DNA from: Emergencia timonensis
GTDB lineage: Bacteria; Bacillota; Clostridia; Peptostreptococcales; Anaerovoracaceae
DNA: 64,000 bases
Direction of reading: 5' to 3'
Assembly (NCBI RefSeq): GCF_900086585.1
Contig: NZ_FLKM01000008.1
Location: 434,001-498,000, forward strand
In this document: one piece after another, positions 60,014 through 64,000 of the stretch
How positions within the stretch are numbered: the first letter of the stretch is position 1
Layout of the letters: every line of letters starts with the position of its first letter
Translations under genes and position numbers: made by a program
Notes under the pieces: generated by a model
Told to the model about the DNA's origin: nothing
Database searches by the model: none
What the model saw: only the letters and a program-made list of their open reading frames with translations

Positions 60014-61693
60014 ATGGATTTCACAAACAAAATTTTTGATGGCCCGATAGCGACGCATTGCCGAGCTACATATAAGGGCAGCGGATATGATCCGCAGGAT
60101 TTGGCCAATCGCCCACATATAGGGATTGCCAACGCATTTTCTGAGCACAGCCCAGGCCATAAGCCTCTCCGGGAGCAGGTGCAGGCGATTAAAAACGGCA
60201 TCTGGCAGGCGGGAGGAATTCCCTTTGAGTTTGGCATTCCATCGACTTGCGCCGAGGTTGCCATCGGACATTGCGGAATGGAGCAGGACATGGCTATGCG
60301 GGATTTGGTGGCTGGCAGCTGCGAATTGGTCTCCAACATTCAGCATTTTGATGGATTGGTTCTGGCGGCCGGATGTGACAACATCGTCCCCGGTACATTG
60401 CTGGCAGCAGCCAGATGCGATAAGCCGACCATCTGCTTTGTCAGCGGTCCGATGTTGTCAGGGAGACTTGACAGAGAGCCGCTGGCATTAGGAGAGGTTT
60501 TAGAAATATCTGTCGGTGAGTTGAACAAAAACGGTGGGACTGTCGATGCGCGGTATATGGAAAAGCTGGAAATGGGCGCGTGTCCCACTGGCGGCGCCTG
60601 CCCGCTGTTTGGCACTGCTAACACGATGCAGGTTCTTGTGGAAGCTTTGGGAATGACACCAGAATACTCCTCGACGATTCCGGCGGCATATACCGACAAA
60701 ATGGTCAGCGCTCAGCGCATAGGCAGGCGCATTGTAGAGATGGTCTTTGAGGATCTGAGACCGTCGCAGATTATGACCAGAGAAGCCATTGAAAATGCCA
60801 TCAGACTGGATCTTGCCATCGGCGGTTCTCTCAATGCGATTCTCCACCTGCTGGCGATTGGCAATGAATTGAACATCCCGGAAATCAATTTAGAGCTCTT
60901 TGACAGGATGAGCCATGAGACACCGTGTATCGCAAATATAAAACCTTGCGGAGAGCATACCGTTGACAAGCTATTCTATCTGGGAGGGGTTCCGGCCATT
61001 ATGAAACAGATTGAAGGACAGCTGCATAAAGAGTGTCTCAATGTATCAGGTCACACTATGGGAGAAATCCTGCAAAGTGCACCTGCTGCCAGCAATGAGG
61101 TGATACATGGAATGGAGAATCCTTTGACCAAAGACGGAGGCCTTGCCGTACTCAAGGGTAATCTGGCACCTAACGGCTGCGTCATGAGGTCGTCCTCCGT
61201 GGCTGCCTCCATGCATCATTTCTGCGGTCAGGCTATGGTATATGACAGTGACGCGTCTGCCTATGACGCACTGATGAACGGGGAGGTAAAGCCGGGTTCC
61301 GTAATTGTCGTCCGCTACGCAGGTCCTATTGGTGCGCCTGGTATGGTAGAGGTAGAATGTACGGCCTCGGCGATTATCAACCTAAGGTTAGATGAAAGTG
61401 TTGCGTTAGTAACGGATGGCAGATTTTCCGGCTTTAATCACGGTCCTATTGTAGGACACGTATCGCCAGAAGCGGCGGCAGGCGGTCTGATTGCCTATGT
61501 AGAGAACGGTGATTCTATAGAAATCGACATTGAAAAGCGCTCTATCAGTCTCTTGGTTGATGAACAGATTATCGAAGAGAGAAAGAGACAGTATGTGGCA
61601 CCGCCTCCGAAGCTGGCGAGAGGATTTATGCGCACTTACGCAAAAAATTGTCTTCCGGCTGAGCTTGGCGGAGCGATGCAGCAATGGGATTAA
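60014..61693 (+). CDS. IlvD/Edd family dehydratase, copy 2
   Basis: A 559-residue Fe-S dehydratase. Cluster cysteines lie in AAGCDNIVPG (C121) and GGACPLFGTANTM (C196); the region near residue 40 (GIANAFSEHSPGH) lacks the third cysteine of the [2Fe-2S] branch. TDGRFSGFNHGPIVGHVSPEA marks the C-terminal domain. About half of the residues agree by eye with copy 1 at 39371 in conserved regions, but the two differ enough to have different substrates. First gene of the operon with the racemase-like and AspDH-like genes; AAAGG precedes the ATG. Confidence 0.84.
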   Translation: MDFTNKIFDGPIATHCRATYKGSGYDPQDLANRPHIGIANAFSEHSPGHKPLREQVQAIKNGIWQAGGIPFEFGIPSTCAEVAIGHCGMEQDMAMRDLVAGSCELVSNIQHFDGLVLAAGCDNIVPGTLLAAARCDKPTICFVSGPMLSGRLDREPLALGEVLEISVGELNKNGGTVDARYMEKLEMGACPTGGACPLFGTANTMQVLVEALGMTPEYSSTIPAAYTDKMVSAQRIGRRIVEMVFEDLRPSQIMTREAIENAIRLDLAIGGSLNAILHLLAIGNELNIPEINLELFDRMSHETPCIANIKPCGEHTVDKLFYLGGVPAIMKQIEGQLHKECLNVSGHTMGEILQSAPAASNEVIHGMENPLTKDGGLAVLKGNLAPNGCVMRSSSVAASMHHFCGQAMVYDSDASAYDALMNGEVKPGSVIVVRYAGPIGAPGMVEVECTASAIINLRLDESVALVTDGRFSGFNHGPIVGHVSPEAAAGGLIAYVENGDSIEIDIEKRSISLLVDEQIIEERKRQYVAPPPKLARGFMRTYAKNCLPAELGGAMQQWD

Positions 61694-61713
61694 ATTTGAA
61701 AGGACACATAAAT

Positions 61714-62496
61714 ATGAAAAAAATAAATGAATACGGCTACATGACGCCGTCCCACAAAGAAAATACATGGATGGAGATGAAAAAGGGACAGAATATCGCA
61801 GGTTATGGAATCGGCATCTTGCTCCTCGATAAGGTATGGTATCCGATTGTACCGGGTAATGTGGTCAATGCATGGACCTATAAGTATCCAGTCCGCTTTA
61901 AAGCCGTAAAAGGTCTTGATACGCCTACGCTGCACAGTGGGGCGCCAGAAGCTTATGACGCAATTTTGGAAGCGGCAAAGGAACTGGAAATGGAAGGCGT
62001 CAGAGCGATTTCCGGCGCATGTGGATTCTTTGGAAACTTTCAAAAACGCCTTGCCGCAGATATGAATATTCCGGTAGCAATCTCCAGCATGGTGCAGGTT
62101 CCGTGGATTCGCACCCTTCTGAAGCCGGGCGAAAAAATCGGTATCATGACTGCCAATGCCATCGCCATGAGTGAACAGATCTTTGAAAGCTGCGGTATTG
62201 ATAAGACAGATGATCTGGTCATAGCAGATCTTCGTCACGGCGAAAACTTCCATAACATTATGGAGGATCAGGGCAGCTTTGACAACACAGGGGTTCGCGA
62301 TGACGTGGTAAATGCTGCGATGAAACTGGTAGAGGAAAACCCAGATGTCGGTGCGATTCTTCTCGAGTGCAGTGATATGCCGCCTTATGCCTGGGAGATT
62401 CAGAAAGCGACAAAGCGTCCCGTCTTTGATTTCATCACATTGATCAACTGGATGGAAAATGCCTGTCAGCAGCGGCCATACGATGGCTGGATATAA
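61714..62496 (+). CDS. Aspartate/glutamate racemase family protein
   Basis: A 260-residue protein of the Asp/Glu/hydantoin racemase superfamily. Two cysteines sit at the expected catalytic places: RAISGACGFFGNFQ (about residue 95) and AILLECSDMPPYAW (about residue 220). PWIRTLLKPGEKIGIMTANA covers the central region. Members racemise acidic amino acids or isomerise maleate-like compounds without cofactors. The start at 61714 is preceded by AAAGGA. Its place between IlvD and AspDH suggests it sets the stereochemistry of an amino acid intermediate. This gene is absent from the first IlvD/AspDH locus. Confidence 0.75.
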   Translation: MKKINEYGYMTPSHKENTWMEMKKGQNIAGYGIGILLLDKVWYPIVPGNVVNAWTYKYPVRFKAVKGLDTPTLHSGAPEAYDAILEAAKELEMEGVRAISGACGFFGNFQKRLAADMNIPVAISSMVQVPWIRTLLKPGEKIGIMTANAIAMSEQIFESCGIDKTDDLVIADLRHGENFHNIMEDQGSFDNTGVRDDVVNAAMKLVEENPDVGAILLECSDMPPYAWEIQKATKRPVFDFITLINWMENACQQRPYDGWI

Positions 62497-62632
62497 AAAA
62501 CGCCCCAGCTTTAGCTGGCTAGGCGAAACGGACAGCGAAAGGAGCATTAGCGACTGGAGGAGTGAGCAACGCGAACGATGAAACATACTGAAATACGTCC
62601 TTCGGACGATATTTCCTATGTTATAAAGAAAA
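62497..62632 (+). repeat. Modular intergenic repeat, copy C
   Basis: It starts CGCCCCAGCTTTAGCTGG directly after the racemase stop, continues through the ACGGACAGCGAAAGGAGC segment and ends with CGTCCTTCGGACG and CCTATGTTATAA, about 12 bp before the AspDH start. It is the reverse complement of the inner part of copy B. Confidence 0.75.
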
Positions 62633-62644
62633 GGAGAATTGATT

Positions 62645-63436
62645 ATGGGAAAGAATAAATTTGCAATGATTGGTAATGGATTTTTGGCCAGCACGATCGC
62701 AGACGCATACTGCAGAGGTGCGATGCCTGAGTATGAGCTGACAGCGGTCTTTGGCATCGGTGACGAAAGGTCGCAGCAGATTGCAGAAAAATGCAGCTGC
62801 AAAGTGGCGCAGACAGTAGACGAACTCCTTGAGACAAAGCCGGATATTGTCGTAGAGGTAGCGTCCATAGAAGCCGTACAGGAATACGTGATTAAAGTAT
62901 TGAAACACGGGATTCCGTTCGTAGCATTGTCCATCGGTGCGTTTGTTGATGCTGCATTCTATGAAAAAGCAAAGCAGACAGCCCTGGATCATAATACGAG
63001 AATTTATTTTTCATCAGGAGCCATCGGCGGATTTGACGTTATGCAGACCATCGCTTTGATCGGCGGAGCACAGGCGGAGCTGACTTTGACGAGAGAGGCA
63101 TCGACATACAGAGACACGCCTGTATTCAGTCAGGAGGTTCTGGACTCCGGCGAAAAAGGGCTGCTGTTTGAGGGCACTGCATCAGAGGCGATTCCCCTGC
63201 TGCCGAGAATGATCAACATCGGGGTTGCAACGTCTCTTGCCACCATCGGTCCGGACAAGACACGCATTAAAATCTACGGCGATCCCAATATGCCTAATGA
63301 TGATGATGTGTATATCAAAGTGGCTTCCGACCAGGCGTCGGCAGAAATGAAGATCTACTCAAAGTCATCAATCCTGGTAGGATGGAGCGTCGTATCGCTT
63401 CTGAACAATCTGGTATCGCCGGTATACTTCTATTAA
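62645..63436 (+). CDS. Aspartate dehydrogenase-like protein, copy 2
   Basis: A 263-residue paralogue of the protein at 38580 (KFAMIGNGFLASTIADAYCRG; VVEVASIEAVQEYVIKVLKHG; SSGAIGGFDVMQTIALIGGA; ending NNLVSPVYFY). It is an NAD(P)-dependent dehydrogenase of the NadX/DUF108 type. The start at 62645 has AAGGAG 8 nt upstream, directly after repeat copy C. It closes the operon; a terminator follows at 63474-63520. Confidence 0.78.
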   Translation: MGKNKFAMIGNGFLASTIADAYCRGAMPEYELTAVFGIGDERSQQIAEKCSCKVAQTVDELLETKPDIVVEVASIEAVQEYVIKVLKHGIPFVALSIGAFVDAAFYEKAKQTALDHNTRIYFSSGAIGGFDVMQTIALIGGAQAELTLTREASTYRDTPVFSQEVLDSGEKGLLFEGTASEAIPLLPRMINIGVATSLATIGPDKTRIKIYGDPNMPNDDDVYIKVASDQASAEMKIYSKSSILVGWSVVSLLNNLVSPVYFY

Positions 63437-63473
63437 TTGATTGAGAATAGAGACCGGGCACTAATAAGCTGAA

Positions 63474-63520
63474 AAGTCCGCAGTATCCACGTTTGAGAGG
63501 GAAGGCTGCGGACTTTTTTC
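63474..63520 (+). terminator. Terminator of the second IlvD operon
   Basis: AAGTCCGCAG (63474-63483) and CTGCGGACTT (63506-63515) followed by TTTTTC. Confidence 0.8.
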
Positions 63521-63703
63521 TTATGAGCTGAAAATGCGGACTGGGCGAACAGCTCCTTGCCGACGACGTGATGGGGGTATGGCAGCCCGCAAATACCATA
63601 GTTTTAAAAAAAGTGTAGTACATTTTTCCTGGGGAATAAGATTGCAAGCTGCTCCAGTGCGAAGGCTGAAAAAAGTCAGCAAATGCCATATGCTATTTCA
63701 GCA

Positions 63704-63732
63704 TTGACAATAGATTCGGAGGCTTTTAAAAT
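63704..63732 (+). promoter_or_regulatory. Promoter of the last LysR gene
   Basis: TTGACA (63704-63709) and TAAAAT (63727-63732) with a 17-bp spacer, 55 bp before the ATG. Confidence 0.7.
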
Positions 63733-63787
63733 GAGCATAGTGGAACTTATCTCTTAACGCCAGGAAATGAGACGAAAGGGCAAGAAA

Positions 63788-64000
63788 ATGGACTTAAAGA
63801 AATACGAGGTACTGCTGAAAGTAGTAGACCGGGGCAACATCAACAATGTAAGCTACGATTTGGGCTACACCCATTCTGGCATATCGAAAATGCTCAACAG
63901 CATGGAAACAGAGCTGGGCTTTCAGATCGTCAAAAGAAACAACAAAGGCATCACTCTCACGCCGGAAGGCGAGAAACTGATGCCGATCATTCGCAATATT
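63788..64000 (+). CDS. LysR family transcriptional regulator, N-terminal part (runs off the window)
   Basis: The first 71 codons are present: MDLKKYEVLLKVVDRGN, then YDLGYTHSGISKMLNSME and RNNKGITLTPEGEKLMP. This is the winged helix and start of the linker of a LysR regulator, closest to those at 37610 and 55931. The gene continues past base 64000. A good promoter lies at 63704. Confidence 0.82.
   Translation, partial: MDLKKYEVLLKVVDRGNINNVSYDLGYTHSGISKMLNSMETELGFQIVKRNNKGITLTPEGEKLMPIIRNI

Larger units (their letters stand above)
63437..63787. other. 351-bp gap before the last LysR gene
   Basis: It contains the terminator at 63474-63520 and the LysR promoter at 63704-63732. Nothing else is recognised. 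Confidence 0.6.

Noticed and set aside
61690..62934. 414-codon minus-strand frame across the racemase and AspDH-like genes
   Set aside because: It spans two well-supported genes and repeat copy C and shows no family signature.
1..64000. tRNA, rRNA, CRISPR arrays and complete insertion sequences
   Set aside because: No cloverleaf with flanking CCA, no rRNA stretches, no regularly spaced repeats and no transposase gene were recognised.

Overview
The window reads as the chromosome of an anaerobic, amino-acid-fermenting Clostridia-type Firmicute. I infer this from strong GGAGG-type ribosome sites, a glycyl radical enzyme with its activase, the 2-amino-4-ketopentanoate thiolase OrtAB, several Na+-coupled amino acid transporters of the NSS family, MttB-family methyltransferases without pyrrolysine, a BCCT transporter and AbiE-type toxin-antitoxin pairs. 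A relative of the Anaerovoracaceae (Clostridia family XIII) is a guess from gene content only. No rRNA, tRNA or CRISPR array was seen.

Layout. 0-1.7 kb: a TauE/SafE exporter and an isocitrate lyase/PEP mutase family enzyme. 1.86-7.39 kb: an accessory island bounded by a 13-bp direct repeat, with Tn916-type regulatory genes, an AraC regulator divergent from a MATE pump, a cytidylate kinase-like gene and an amber-interrupted acetyltransferase. 7.7-13.6 kb: a TetR regulator, a strongly folded leader, then FGGY kinase, class III aminotransferase, RuBisCO-like protein and MtnX-like phosphatase. 13.6-17.5 kb: a sigma-54 activator with a CYTH protein, and an XRE/nucleotidyltransferase pair. 17.5-30.2 kb: a sigma-54-controlled locus for hydroxyproline-type substrates: a proline-racemase-family epimerase divergent from activase, glycyl radical enzyme, NSS transporter, MutL-type ATPase, fused cobalamin mutase, OrtA, OrtB and a P5C-reductase-like protein. 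30.2-35.2 kb: a housekeeping-like operon (EamA, TPR, DUF4037, DUF4125, ABM, NhaC). 35.2-37.4 kb: a decaying locus (LysR fragment, transporter fragment, MttB homologue with an early stop). 37.6-50.8 kb: a second set of related genes (IlvD/AspDH, second mutase, second P5CR-like protein, second epimerase, second NSS transporter, BCCT, intact MttB) around an FCD-domain regulator. 50.9-52.3 kb: AbiE pair. 52.4-56.8 kb: GntR-ProC, NhaC, LysR. 57.1-63.4 kb: a third NSS transporter with a MetS-like small subunit, LysR, then a second IlvD/racemase/AspDH set. The window ends inside another LysR gene.

How the genes work together. The best-supported route is epimerisation of a 4-hydroxyproline, radical ring opening to 2-amino-4-ketopentanoate, and thiolysis by OrtAB to acetyl-CoA and alanine. 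The unexplained core is the pair of fused GlmE/GlmS-like cobalamin mutases, each linked to a P5CR-like reductase, an epimerase and an NSS transporter. I could not assign them to a described pathway. Promoter sequences define three small regulons: divergent sigma-54 promoters around a 20-bp perfect inverted repeat; three promoters sharing an operator-like motif exactly 14 nt after the -10; and two promoters with the same TTTACA-N17-TAAACT core.
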